Below are positions 24,671 to 33,530 of a DNA stretch of 64,000 nt, piece by piece; within the stretch, counting starts at the first letter, position 1, and every line of letters starts with the position of its first letter. A model generated the notes under the pieces. That model searched no databases. It had not been told where the DNA came from and saw only the letters and a program-made list of their open reading frames with translations. The translations under genes were made by a program, and so were the position numbers. The stretch is from UBA10646 sp003456175 (GTDB lineage: Bacteria > Bacteroidota > Bacteroidia > Chitinophagales > Chitinophagaceae): contig DALYLQ010000001.1 of NCBI GenBank assembly GCA_031976225.1, positions 124,001-188,000 on the forward strand, in the 5' to 3' direction.

Positions 24671-26368
24671 GCGTTCTTTTGCAATAATTGCGGCAAGCCA
24701 TTCACAAGCTTTTTCGCTGGTAAGTAGGTTGTTGCTGCCAGTGAATTGCCAGCTTTTTTTGAAATCACGTAAGCCTTCGGCGAAAGTAACTTCACTAATA
24801 CTACTATCTGGGTAGAACCAAGTTTGGTTAGCCCATTGATAGGGTACGCCTTTGCCTTTTAAAATACCAGTGGCTCCAATTTTTTGTATAGCTTCAAATT
24901 GCTCATGATGTATGCCAGCATCGATGTAAGGCATAATCATAGCTTTACTTTGCAGTAAATGTTGTTGCACTTTTCTTACCTCTACTTTCGCTGCGCTAGC
25001 GTTCGCTTTTACCGCAAGGGCAGCTACAACACCTGCCGCTTGCCCGTTCAGCATAACGCAAGGTTGTAAGCGTGTAGTGCCATTCACCACATTGCTTACG
25101 CTGATGTTTTTTTCTGTAAGCACCAGACCTTCTACTTTTTGAGGTATTAAACTGCCAAGTGGTAAGCTGTAAGATGGTACGGGATAAAAATTCAGGTGCT
25201 GTGGTGCTGCACTATTTTTTTTATGATGATGATCAATCGGATAATCGCCAACGGCAATGCCCGTTCTATACAAAGTGCTATTGTAAGGCTGTGCCAAGTG
25301 GTTGAGGTTAAAACGTACCAAACCTTTAGCTCTTCTGCTTTCACGATAGTAAGGAACCAGCGGAAAGCCATCGGCTGTTGGAAACTCATCGGTAGCAATA
25401 CCCAAATGCTTGAAACCAAGTTGGTGTTGTATAAAGTATACAAAACGCAGGGTTTGTTCTTTAGCCGCCTGTAAGCTGGCAGCTCGTTCGGCAGCATTCA
25501 TGCGGATATTGTTCACATAATAATCGTTGCCATAGCCGGGCCAGTTGATCATGTATTTACCATTCGGCAGCTTACCATAGTCGAGCATTTTTTGTGCATC
25601 TACATTGGGTGCTTTGCGTGTGGTATCTATATAATAATTGGTGCAGGCGCCATCGAATTCTGTAGGGGTGTAATTCGCTGGTTTTGGTATGGTTTTGTCG
25701 GCACCTGCACCAAAATCTTTCAGTATTACTACGTAGGTAAGATCTTGTACAATATCATTGCTGCTAGGTACACCCACTTTTTCGCCAGTTATGCTGCTAG
25801 CTTCCATACCAATATCGTGGGCAACGCCAGCGTCGGCCATCGCATCGCCTAAGTCGGTGCCATCAACTACCTGTTGTGCATAAATGTGTATGGTTTGTTG
25901 CTTATTATTTGTAAAAACAGCACCTATTACTTTATTACCTTTTTTGAGAATACGTTTGTAAGTAAGATGATACTGTACTTGTAGTTGCTTTTCGGCATTA
26001 GCCATGGCTTTGAAAATACTATCGGCAATACGTGGTTCAAACTGAGTATTGCTTACCCAGCCGGTGAACACTTTGTTAGGGCCACCATATACTTTGTAGA
26101 TAGCATCTCTAAACTCGTTCCAAATACCCGATGGTAGCTTATGATTACCATCGATAGCCGAAACGCCGGCACTTGAAACCATGCCGCCGAGCCAACCATG
26201 TTCTGATGCTATAATGGTAGGTACACCCATGCGTGCACTTTGAATGGCTGCTGTGGCGGCACCTGTACCTCCACCAATTACAAGCACTTTAGTGGTTAGC
26301 TTCTGTTGTGCTAGTAGCGGCAGTTGCAATAATGCAAAACTTCCTATAACAATAATCTTGCGTAGCAT
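24671..26368 (-). CDS. FAD-dependent oxidoreductase, secreted; 3' end missing or replaced
   Basis: FAD-dependent oxidoreductase (FAD_oxidored type) often found in Bacteroidota glycan loci; reaction unknown. The start MLRKIIVIGSFALLQLPLLAQ is a signal peptide, followed by the dinucleotide motif VLVIGGGTGAATAAIQSA and the GWLGGMVSSAGVSAIDG segment typical of this family, then KLPSGIWNEF, VVDGTDLGDAM and a C-terminal part with NVVNGTTRLQPCVMLNGQAAGVVAALA. Family similarity continues to about EKACEWLAAIIAKER, then the frame enters an unrelated ABC-permease sequence and a scaffold gap, so the true C-terminus is not known. 9 bp downstream of the AGE epimerase gene. Hairpin copy at 25006 (LAVK). Confidence 0.85.
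25006..25020 (+). repeat. Iterated hairpin element (GCAA loop, outer pair broken)
   Basis: CTTTTACCGCAAGGG in the FAD oxidoreductase gene, read LAVK. Confidence 0.85.
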
Positions 26369-26377
26369 GTAGGTGTT

Positions 26378-27586
26378 TTAGCTCAAGGTTTTCCAAACTT
26401 GATAGAGTGAACGGGGTATGTGAAAACAGCCCTTCCATTTGCCGCCTTTAAGTGGTAGTAATACTTCGCCACGGCGGTTTAAATAGCCAAACCATTCACC
26501 ATGTTCATTATCTCTAAAATGCTTCCAAGTATAGTTATGTATTGTATCGAACCATTTGGCGCATGCTTCATTTGCCGTAAGGCGATAGGCTTTTGCTAAG
26601 GCTACTAATGCCTCTACATGTACCCACCATAATTTTTGATCCCACTCGAGTTGTTGTGGTGGATGGCCGTGATAATCTAGGAAATAAAAAATACCGCTGT
26701 GCTCTTTATCCCAACCGAACTCTAAGGTGCGAAGCATTATGGTAATAGCCTTGTTGATTAGGGCTTTATCGTTGGTTCGAACTGCTAAGTCCATAATAAA
26801 CCACATGGCTTCTATGGTATGGCCAGGGTTGAGTACGCGGCCTTCAAAACTGTCGCAGAAGCTACCATCTTCATACACGTTCTCTAAAATAAGTCCGGTA
26901 TCGGGTTGGTAAAACACTTCCATTACTTCGTGTATTACCTGCGGTATAAAGGCATCTACATGTTCTTTACCCAAAATGTGTTCTAGCTCTAATGCTAGGT
27001 TGCACAAAATCATGGGTAATGAAAAGTTTTTGAGGTTGCGGGTACCGGGGTAGGCTTTGTTGTATTTGCCCTTCCAGTTGTGCTGGCGTTGTAGTATATT
27101 ATTGAAGGTATCAACCGCAATTTTCTTATAGGTATCGTTAGGTTGTATACGATCGAGTGCTGCGAATGCCATAGTGGCAAAGCAGTCGCTAAAAATATTG
27201 TAAGGCTGTACTAAGGGCTTGCCATCGGCAGTAAGCGAAAAATACCAATTGCCTTCGGCATCGCGGCCATATTGTTCTAAAAACTTGGCGCCGTGTAAGG
27301 CCATTTTGAGCCATTCTGGTTTAGGTGCTACATGATGGTACATGTAACTGAAGCACCATACTTGCCTGCCTTGTAACCAAATGAATTTATCGGTATCGTA
27401 CACCTTGCCTTCGCGGTCTAAGCAGGTGAAAAAGCCGCCGTTTTCTTGATCAATACTATGTTGCTCCCAAAAGGGGAGGATATTATCGAGTAGTTCCTTA
27501 CGGTAAATGGATGCATAGTGTTGTAGCTGATGGGTACTAGCATCTACCCCATTGGCCGATACAGCAATCGTTGTTGTAGCCTCCAT
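26378..27586 (-). CDS. AGE-family (N-acylglucosamine 2-epimerase-like) sugar epimerase/isomerase
   Basis: Cytosolic (alpha/alpha)6-barrel enzyme. The 402-aa protein starts at the ATG at 27586; there is no signal peptide. Family motifs are NGGFFTCLDREGKVYDTDKFIWLQGR, with the WLQGR segment, NPGHTIEAMWF with a catalytic His, and KLWWVHVEALVAL with a second catalytic His. This pattern fits N-acylglucosamine 2-epimerase or cellobiose 2-epimerase; renin-binding-protein-type GlcNAc/ManNAc interconversion would suit the locus, but is inference. Divergent from the ROK regulator gene at 27718. Hairpin copy at 27495 (IYRKE). Confidence 0.88.
   Translation of the reverse strand: MEATTTIAVSANGVDASTHQLQHYASIYRKELLDNILPFWEQHSIDQENGGFFTCLDREGKVYDTDKFIWLQGRQVWCFSYMYHHVAPKPEWLKMALHGAKFLEQYGRDAEGNWYFSLTADGKPLVQPYNIFSDCFATMAFAALDRIQPNDTYKKIAVDTFNNILQRQHNWKGKYNKAYPGTRNLKNFSLPMILCNLALELEHILGKEHVDAFIPQVIHEVMEVFYQPDTGLILENVYEDGSFCDSFEGRVLNPGHTIEAMWFIMDLAVRTNDKALINKAITIMLRTLEFGWDKEHSGIFYFLDYHGHPPQQLEWDQKLWWVHVEALVALAKAYRLTANEACAKWFDTIHNYTWKHFRDNEHGEWFGYLNRRGEVLLPLKGGKWKGCFHIPRSLYQVWKTLS
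26569..26583 (+). repeat. Iterated hairpin element (GCC-GTAA-GGC)
   Basis: CATTTGCCGTAAGGC in the AGE epimerase gene, read LTANE. Confidence 0.92.
27495..27509 (-). repeat. Iterated hairpin element (outer pair broken)
   Basis: TCCTTACGGTAAATG in the AGE gene, read IYRKE. Confidence 0.9.
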
Positions 27587-27677
27587 ATAATTAATATTAA
27601 TTACTAAGAAGTTTAACAATATTATAAAATTTTAGTCAACTCAGCCAACTTTTTAAAATAATTTATTTTCTATCATT

Positions 27678-27692
27678 CATTTACCGTAAGGT
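27678..27692 (+). repeat. Iterated hairpin element (ACC-GTAA-GGT)
   Basis: CATTTACCGTAAGGT, intergenic between AGE and ROK genes, 25 bp before the ROK ATG. Confidence 0.95.
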
Positions 27693-27717
27693 AGAAATTG
27701 TAGATATATTAGCATTT

Positions 27718-28947
27718 ATGACCACAGCGCAGCAAATATTTGAAGTGTTCTCGGAAGATGGAATGAGTAGCGGCGTAGCCTACAAGAACAAAACCTTGAA
27801 GCGAGCTATTTTGCAACAAATTGATGCTTTTGGTAGTAGCACTATTGCCGATTTAGCGAAAGAGTTGGCGATTAGCACGCCTAAAATTACCAGTTTGGTG
27901 AATGAACTGATTGAAGATGGCTTACTGCAAGATGAAGGCAAAATTAATTCTACAGGTGGCCGAAGGGCTAGTATTTATGGCTTGGTAAGCGATGCTGGGT
28001 ACTTTATTGGGGTTGATGTTAAGCGCTATGCGCTAAATATTGGATTGCTCGATTTTAAAAAGCATCTCATTCAAACGAAGGATAATATTCCTTACCAATT
28101 AGAAAACACTCAGCAATCGTTAAACCAGCTCATTGATAGTATTAAACTGTTTTTGAAGGAACAAAAGTTGGCAAAAGAAAAGGTGCTAGGTATTGGTATT
28201 AACCTTTCGGGACGCATTAACCATAATACTGGTTATAGCTATAGTTTTTTTCATTTTAACGAAGAGCCACTGAGCCAGGTTATTGAACATGCTTTGGGTA
28301 TTCGTACTTTTTTAGAAAACGACTCAAGAGCTATGGCTTATGGCGAGTTTTGTAGCGGCGTAGTACAAAACGAGAAAAACGTGGTATTCGTAAATCTTGA
28401 TTACGGTACGGGCTTAGGCGTATTGGTAGATGGTAAATTGTACTACGGTAAGTCGGGCTTTAGTGGCGAGTTTGGCCACATACCCATTTTCAACAACGAA
28501 ATTATTTGTCAGTGTGGCAAAAAGGGCTGTCTCGAAACCGAGGTGTCGGGTCAGGCGTTACTTCGCATGTTTCAAGATAAAATAAAGGCAGGCTCATCAT
28601 CCATTCTTTTGAACGATAAACGAACTGCCGACGCTATTAAACTTGAAGATTTGGTAGCAGCTGCTCGCCAAGAAGATGTATTGGTAATTGAGTTGCTGGC
28701 AACTTTTAGCGAAAAGCTAGGCCGAGCATTGGCGGTGCTCATTAACTTATTAAATCCGGAGTTGGTTATTTTAGGTGGTACCATTGCCCAAACAGGCGAT
28801 TATTTGCGTTTGCCAACGCGTAGTTCTCTGAATAAATACTCGTTGAGCCTTGTGAATAGTGATACCCAGTTCAAGCTCTCTAAATTGGGCGATAAAGCAG
28901 GTGTAATGGGTGGTTGCCTCATTGCTCGAACCATGATTTTTAATTAG
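27718..28947 (+). CDS. ROK-family transcriptional regulator (NagC/Mlc type)
   Basis: A 409-aa ROK protein with an N-terminal winged helix (residues about 25-85: STIADLAKELAISTPKITSL and TGGRRASIYGL), then an actin-like sugar-kinase-fold sensor. Sugar and ATP motifs are FIGVDVKRYALN, VFVNLDYGTGLGVLV, and SGFSGEFGHIPI; the structural zinc site is CQCGKKGCLE. The HTH domain marks it as a regulator rather than a plain glucokinase. It is divergent from the AGE gene across 131 bp that also holds a hairpin copy at 27678, so it probably controls the adjoining glycan locus in response to an amino sugar or its phosphate. Confidence 0.88.
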   Translation: MTTAQQIFEVFSEDGMSSGVAYKNKTLKRAILQQIDAFGSSTIADLAKELAISTPKITSLVNELIEDGLLQDEGKINSTGGRRASIYGLVSDAGYFIGVDVKRYALNIGLLDFKKHLIQTKDNIPYQLENTQQSLNQLIDSIKLFLKEQKLAKEKVLGIGINLSGRINHNTGYSYSFFHFNEEPLSQVIEHALGIRTFLENDSRAMAYGEFCSGVVQNEKNVVFVNLDYGTGLGVLVDGKLYYGKSGFSGEFGHIPIFNNEIICQCGKKGCLETEVSGQALLRMFQDKIKAGSSSILLNDKRTADAIKLEDLVAAARQEDVLVIELLATFSEKLGRALAVLINLLNPELVILGGTIAQTGDYLRLPTRSSLNKYSLSLVNSDTQFKLSKLGDKAGVMGGCLIARTMIFN

Positions 28948-28961
28948 TGCAATTGCTTTCA

Positions 28962-28976
28962 CATTTGCCGTAAGGC
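28962..28976 (+). repeat. Iterated hairpin element (GCC-GTAA-GGC)
   Basis: CATTTGCCGTAAGGC, intergenic, left of the terminator at 28991. Confidence 0.95.
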
Positions 28977-28990
28977 TGCCTAATGGCATT

Positions 28991-29022
28991 AAAAAAGGTG
29001 TAACCATTTGGTTACACCTTTT
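28991..29022. terminator. Bidirectional terminator between convergent genes
   Basis: Stem GGTGTAACC / GGTTACACC (28997-29005 with 29010-29018), loop ATTT, with A6 to the left and TTTT to the right. It serves both the ROK gene and the leftward gene at 29060. Iterated hairpin copies lie on each side (28962 rightward, 29040 leftward). Confidence 0.85.
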
Positions 29023-29039
29023 GCTTTGGGTGGTTACTT

Positions 29040-29054
29040 ACCTTGCGGTAAATG
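29040..29054 (-). repeat. Iterated hairpin element (ACC-GCAA-GGT)
   Basis: ACCTTGCGGTAAATG, intergenic, right of the terminator; inverted partner of 28962. Confidence 0.95.
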
Positions 29055-29059
29055 ATATG

Positions 29060-30670
29060 TTATTGCTTTAACAAGCGAAGCGTTTGAATGCTATTACCAT
29101 CGTTCACAACAACCATGTACACACCTGGGGTAAAGTTGCTGGCAGGTAGGCTAATGTTGTTGGCACCGGCATTCATCGTTAATTCTCTTGTATGTATTAC
29201 GGCACCATTTTGATGTACCACTTTAATACTTACACGGCGTTCGGTTGTAGTGCTTAAAAGCAATTCTATATTATTAACGATAGGATTATTCACTGCTTGT
29301 AAGCTAAACTCGGCTTTACGAATATTTACAACAGCAATGGTAGAGTAGGTGAATTTGCCATTGTTATCAATTTGTTTAATACGATAGTAAAGCGTGTTGT
29401 ATTTTCCGATAGCAGCATCAAAAAACTCGTAATTAATATTTTGTGTGCTGTTGCCATTATTGGCTTTTGACTTTTCAAAAGCAATGGCTTTAAAGTCGCG
29501 ACCATTGGTAGAACGCTCAATGCTGAAGCCTTGGTTGTTACTTTCTGTGGCCGTATTCCACTGTAGCCATACACGATTGTTGTTGAGCGTGGCACTGAAA
29601 TGGCTAAGTGTTACAGGCAATGCACCACTGCCACGTGAAGCCATAAAACCATTATTGGTGAAAAGGCTGAATACGGTAAAGGTGTTGTCGCCATTGTTTT
29701 TATAAGCAACATCGCCAGTAGCATTACCGTTAGTTAGGTAAATAGTAGGATCTGAAATGCTATCAAGGCCATAGTTGGTTGGAGTGCCAGCTGTAGTAAT
29801 ATCCAAGCATTTCATACGTGAATTGGCATTGGCATTATTGCCGCCAGCGAAAGTTAAATATTTACGACCGTCCATTTCCATGTATTTCATACCGCCATAA
29901 CCTAAAGAAGCTTGGCCGTTTCCTACACCATCTTCAATAGTTTCAACAACGGTGCCGGTACGAGTGCCCGAATTGTTAGGGCCAACACTTATACGGCGAG
30001 CATTAAAACCACCACCTTTAATCCATATATCTCCGTTAACACCTGTGCCCGAAGGTTCTACTACACGGTTGGCCCATTGTTGGTTGGCAGTGGGTGCCGA
30101 TGTCATGGTTACTTTACTTTCCAGAAAAAAGTTTGTGCCGTTTACGGTGTTGAGGATGTAAATATTGAAGGCATTGCTAGTGGTACCAGCTCCACTTGCG
30201 TAGATAACTGTGTTGTTGCCAGTGCCACTGAGGCCGAAAGCATCGCCACAACGTTCAGTTACAGCGAACTCGGCACATAGCGTAGGGGTGGCGTTTTGGT
30301 TGGCCCAACGGTAAATCTTACAGTTGCCTGCACCTGTGGCAAGGCTGATAGCATAAATAACGCCATCGCTAGTAACACGAATTTTATTGTATTTGAAGCC
30401 TTCGGTACCAACCCCAGTAGTGTTTAGGGTGCCCTCTTCAGCTCCTGTGGCTGGGTTGATAATAAAAACCCTGTCGTTACGAATAGACACTAACAGTTTG
30501 TCTGTTGCTGGATTGTAAGCGAGTGAAGTGGCGTTGTTATTGCCAGTTCCGGTGTTGAGCCAAGTAAAATCGTTATTGGCAACGGTTTTTTTCCAGAGTT
30601 GCGTAAAGTTTTGTGCTTGCGTTGTGAGTACTACAACAAGTAGAGAAAGTAGAGCGTAAATTTTTTTCAT
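29060..30670 (-). CDS. Secreted beta-propeller-like protein with T9SS sorting domain
   Basis: A 536-aa exported protein. The signal peptide is MKKIYALLSLLVVVLTTQAQ. Residues about 25-345 contain beta-rich repeats (SLAYNPATDKLLVSIRNDRVFIINPATG), resembling DUF4623 or a propeller, followed by a beta-sandwich of the type LPVTLSHFSATLNNNRVWLQWNTATE that commonly precedes T9SS domains, and a C-terminal sorting domain ending PGVYMVVVNDGNSIQTLRLLKQ. Function unknown; possibly a binding or matrix protein. Monocistronic, ending at a shared terminator. Confidence 0.75.
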   Translation of the reverse strand: MKKIYALLSLLVVVLTTQAQNFTQLWKKTVANNDFTWLNTGTGNNNATSLAYNPATDKLLVSIRNDRVFIINPATGAEEGTLNTTGVGTEGFKYNKIRVTSDGVIYAISLATGAGNCKIYRWANQNATPTLCAEFAVTERCGDAFGLSGTGNNTVIYASGAGTTSNAFNIYILNTVNGTNFFLESKVTMTSAPTANQQWANRVVEPSGTGVNGDIWIKGGGFNARRISVGPNNSGTRTGTVVETIEDGVGNGQASLGYGGMKYMEMDGRKYLTFAGGNNANANSRMKCLDITTAGTPTNYGLDSISDPTIYLTNGNATGDVAYKNNGDNTFTVFSLFTNNGFMASRGSGALPVTLSHFSATLNNNRVWLQWNTATESNNQGFSIERSTNGRDFKAIAFEKSKANNGNSTQNINYEFFDAAIGKYNTLYYRIKQIDNNGKFTYSTIAVVNIRKAEFSLQAVNNPIVNNIELLLSTTTERRVSIKVVHQNGAVIHTRELTMNAGANNISLPASNFTPGVYMVVVNDGNSIQTLRLLKQ

Positions 30671-30751
30671 ACGAGCAGCTTTTAGAAAGTTAATGTACTG
30701 TGAAAATAAAAAAATTTATTAAGTAGTCAAATCTTTTTAAAAAAGATTGCT

Positions 30752-31807
30752 TTAGTCCAAAGCATGCTGTAGGTGTGCTTTTTTAAATGCACTGATGCGT
30801 TCAACGATATTGGCACGTACGTTCAAATAATAAAAGTTGTAATCGGCTATATGATAGTTTTTGCCATATAGGGCAATACCAAAAACTTTTGGTCGGCCCG
30901 TCCACAATACATTGTTATGTACATAGGCATCGGCAACGGCAGGGGTAATAGCATTAAAGTTTCTGAGTACACCGCCAATGTTTTTTGTGCGTTCTGCATT
31001 CGGTGTGGTTGCCTGAAAGCTAAGCGGATTGGTTACAATCATTTTTTGGGTTTCCTTATGGGCAAATGTGGTTTCGTAGCCTTCTTTCATGGTACGCCAA
31101 CTACAGATACAACCAGTTTCTTGCGGTTGCTCACAGGCTTTTAATTGGCGATATGCTGCTACTGGTACCGGAATACCAACCATATAAGCGGCAATCATTT
31201 TTGCCTGTAAAGGCTTGCCTTCTATATATTCTTGTAAAAGGCGAATGGCATGCGTTGTACCCTGGCTATGACTAGCAATAATAAACGGCTTACCATGATT
31301 AAAATGTTGTAGGTAATACTCGAAAGCCCTTGCAACATCGGCATAGGCGGTTGCAAATGCCTTAATGGCGGCGGCAGTATCGGTAGTATAGTAGTTGCCA
31401 ATTTCGGCTTGTGCATAGCGCGGGGCATACACATTTGCTACGTTGAAAATGCTGGCCTGATACAAAATAGTACTGTAATCTGTTTTAGCATTGAGGTAAG
31501 CATTGTTCACAGCGCCATTGCTACCCATTGCTTGCTTTTTGTCTATATAGGTAGTTGGGTGAATAAAAAATACATCAACGCTAGTGTCTCTTGTATAACT
31601 AGCACGTAGTGGTTGTGGTACACTATCTGATGGATCCCACTTTGCGGGGTGTGCTGCCCAATAATATACGTCGCTATAATCTGCAATAGCTGCCTTATCA
31701 ATAGTGTACTGCGGTTGTTGGGCTAAGGTGTAATACTTGCTTTTGCAACTCGTAAAACATATAACTAAGCTTAAAAAAGAAGCCAATAAAAGTTTGTGTT
31801 GTTTCAT
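30752..31807 (-). CDS. DUF3089 lipoprotein, alpha/beta-hydrolase-like
   Basis: A 351-aa lipoprotein (signal MKQHKLLLASFLSLVICFTSC, Cys21) of the DUF3089 family. The nucleophile elbow IASHSQGT (G-x-S-x-G-like, here S-H-S-Q-G) and the upstream VDVFFIHPTTY strand support an alpha/beta-hydrolase fold, probably an esterase. The start codon overlaps an iterated hairpin (31805-31819), so the ATG is the last three bases of that element in the sense of the gene. It follows the trehalase gene by 13 bp and is likely co-transcribed. An extended hairpin copy is at 31198. Confidence 0.8.
   Translation of the reverse strand: MKQHKLLLASFLSLVICFTSCKSKYYTLAQQPQYTIDKAAIADYSDVYYWAAHPAKWDPSDSVPQPLRASYTRDTSVDVFFIHPTTYIDKKQAMGSNGAVNNAYLNAKTDYSTILYQASIFNVANVYAPRYAQAEIGNYYTTDTAAAIKAFATAYADVARAFEYYLQHFNHGKPFIIASHSQGTTHAIRLLQEYIEGKPLQAKMIAAYMVGIPVPVAAYRQLKACEQPQETGCICSWRTMKEGYETTFAHKETQKMIVTNPLSFQATTPNAERTKNIGGVLRNFNAITPAVADAYVHNNVLWTGRPKVFGIALYGKNYHIADYNFYYLNVRANIVERISAFKKAHLQHALD
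31198..31214 (+). repeat. Extended element (GCCT-GTAA-AGGC)
   Basis: TTTTTGCCTGTAAAGGC in the DUF3089 gene, read PLQAK. Confidence 0.55.
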
Positions 31808-31819
31808 TTACCGTAAGGT
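31805..31819 (+). repeat. Iterated hairpin element overlapping a start codon
   Basis: CATTTACCGTAAGGT; its first three bases are the complement of the DUF3089 ATG. Confidence 0.95.
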
Positions 31820-31820
31820 A

Positions 31821-33416
31821 TTATGGTGTATTAACGGGATACATAGCTAATAGTTTGAGTAATACGCCGTTGGTCCAACCGAAACCATCCTGACCAGGAT
31901 ATTCGCCGCCGCCAGCTTCTTTGGTAATATCTACAACATTGTATTTTTCCATGAGCTTGCCTGTTTGTTGGTATACTTTTATGTTTAAGTTAATCCAACG
32001 TTCGGCAATGGTTTTTGCCAGTGCTGTTTGGCCGTTGTTTCGCAAGCCAACAACAGCCATATATTGTAATGGTGCCCAACCGTTGGGTGCATCCCATTGT
32101 TGTTTGCTATCAATGGTGGTAGTAACAAGTCCGCCGGGCTGTAATAATTGTTGCTCAATGGTTTTGGCACATTGTGCTGTTTGTTGTGTAGTTGCAATGC
32201 CAAAAAATGCTGGTGTTATGCCTGCAGCGGTAATGGCATTGGTGGTTCGCTTACGTAAAATATGATAATCGAAAAAATAGCCTTGCTTGGCATTCCAGCA
32301 GTACTTCTGTATTGCTTTTTTGCGCCGTAGTGCTAGTTGCTCAAAGTAACGTTTTCGATTAAGGTTACCCGATGCTTCATTCGCTTTGGCAAGTGCTAGT
32401 TCTAGTTGATACAACAATCCGTTTAAATCAACAGGTACAATATTGGTTGTTTCAATTGTTTTTAATTGCTTGCCATCGGCAAACCAACGTGTGCTAAAAT
32501 CCCAGCCACTTTCGGCACCACTGCGCAAGTGTCTGAATGTGTTCGCTGCATTAGCAATGGCAGGTTTTTTCATGCCATCGTATTCGCCATATACCAAGGT
32601 GTAATCTTCGTAATAACTTTCTTGTCGTGGTGTGTTGTTAGCATCCCAATAGCGTTGTAAAATGCTGCCATCGGGCATGGTTACCCGATGTTTTGTAATG
32701 CCATTTTTATCGTTCCAATAATCGTATTCTTTTTGTAATGCGTTTTTGTATAATGCCCAAGTAGCTTTGCCTTTATGGGTAGCTAATAAATCGACCATCA
32801 TAGCGAAAAATGGTGGTTGGCTACGACTTAAATAATAACTGCGATTGCCGTTAGGTATATGTCCGTATTGGTTGATTAAATAAGCAAAATTATCAATCAT
32901 GTGTTCAATGGTAGTCCACTCGCCACTTTCCGCTAATCCAAGCATGGTAAAGTAACTATCCCAATAATACACTTCCCTAAATCGTCCGCCCGGTACAATA
33001 TAGGGGTTAGGTAATGGTAGTAATGAGCTGCCTGCCGTGGCTACATCGGCTTGGCGTTTCAGTACTTGCCAAAGCTGTTTAATATGTGTTGCTACAGGTG
33101 CTTGCTGGGTGGTATAAGTATTGGTATTACCTTGCGGTAAATAAAAATTCTCCTCTACAAATGCTTTGATAGAAAATTTAATATTAGGTGTGTTGCGAAT
33201 GCGTTCATAATCGGCTACAATTGCTTGTGGCGAACGCTTAGGAACCATATCCACAAAGGTTTTGTTGTCTGGAAAAATGCGGTTCAACTGTACATCGGTA
33301 AATAATCGCTGATAAATACTATCGGGTGTACTAACCGGTTGAGCATTTACCGTAAGGTACATACTACTAACAATAGCAGCTGCAGAAAATAGTGTGCGGT
33401 AGTTACAACAACGCAT
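31821..33416 (-). CDS. treA: Periplasmic trehalase (GH37)
   Basis: Hydrolyses trehalose to two glucose molecules. From the ATG at 33416 a signal peptide (MRCCNYRTLFSAAAIVSSMYLTVNA) is followed by 500 residues of GH37. Both family signatures are present: PGGRFREVYYWDSYFTMLG and QWDAPNGWAPLQ. The catalytic Asp is in the SGWDFSTRWF segment and the Glu in GGGEYPGQDGFGW. Full length. Hairpin copies at 33129 (YLPQG) and 33344 (LTVNA, in the signal peptide). It diverges from polA. Confidence 0.93.
   Translation of the reverse strand: MRCCNYRTLFSAAAIVSSMYLTVNAQPVSTPDSIYQRLFTDVQLNRIFPDNKTFVDMVPKRSPQAIVADYERIRNTPNIKFSIKAFVEENFYLPQGNTNTYTTQQAPVATHIKQLWQVLKRQADVATAGSSLLPLPNPYIVPGGRFREVYYWDSYFTMLGLAESGEWTTIEHMIDNFAYLINQYGHIPNGNRSYYLSRSQPPFFAMMVDLLATHKGKATWALYKNALQKEYDYWNDKNGITKHRVTMPDGSILQRYWDANNTPRQESYYEDYTLVYGEYDGMKKPAIANAANTFRHLRSGAESGWDFSTRWFADGKQLKTIETTNIVPVDLNGLLYQLELALAKANEASGNLNRKRYFEQLALRRKKAIQKYCWNAKQGYFFDYHILRKRTTNAITAAGITPAFFGIATTQQTAQCAKTIEQQLLQPGGLVTTTIDSKQQWDAPNGWAPLQYMAVVGLRNNGQTALAKTIAERWINLNIKVYQQTGKLMEKYNVVDITKEAGGGEYPGQDGFGWTNGVLLKLLAMYPVNTP
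33129..33143 (-). repeat. Iterated hairpin element (ACC-GCAA-GGT)
   Basis: ACCTTGCGGTAAATA in the trehalase gene, read YLPQG; GCAA avoids a stop. Confidence 0.9.
33344..33358 (+). repeat. Iterated hairpin element (ACC-GTAA-GGT)
   Basis: CATTTACCGTAAGGT in the trehalase signal peptide, read LTVNA. Confidence 0.95.
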
Positions 33417-33530
33417 GTAGGTAAAAATTTGATGTGTAAGGTACGAGTTGCAAGCAAAAAATTGCATTGAAAGTTGTCAAATACACCGCTTCTTATGTAG
33501 CAACAACCGCATAAACTGTACATTCGTTGC

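Noticed and set aside
30728..30746. AATCTTTTTAAAAAAGATT as a terminator
   Set aside because: The dyad is almost pure A/T and too weak to act as an intrinsic terminator.
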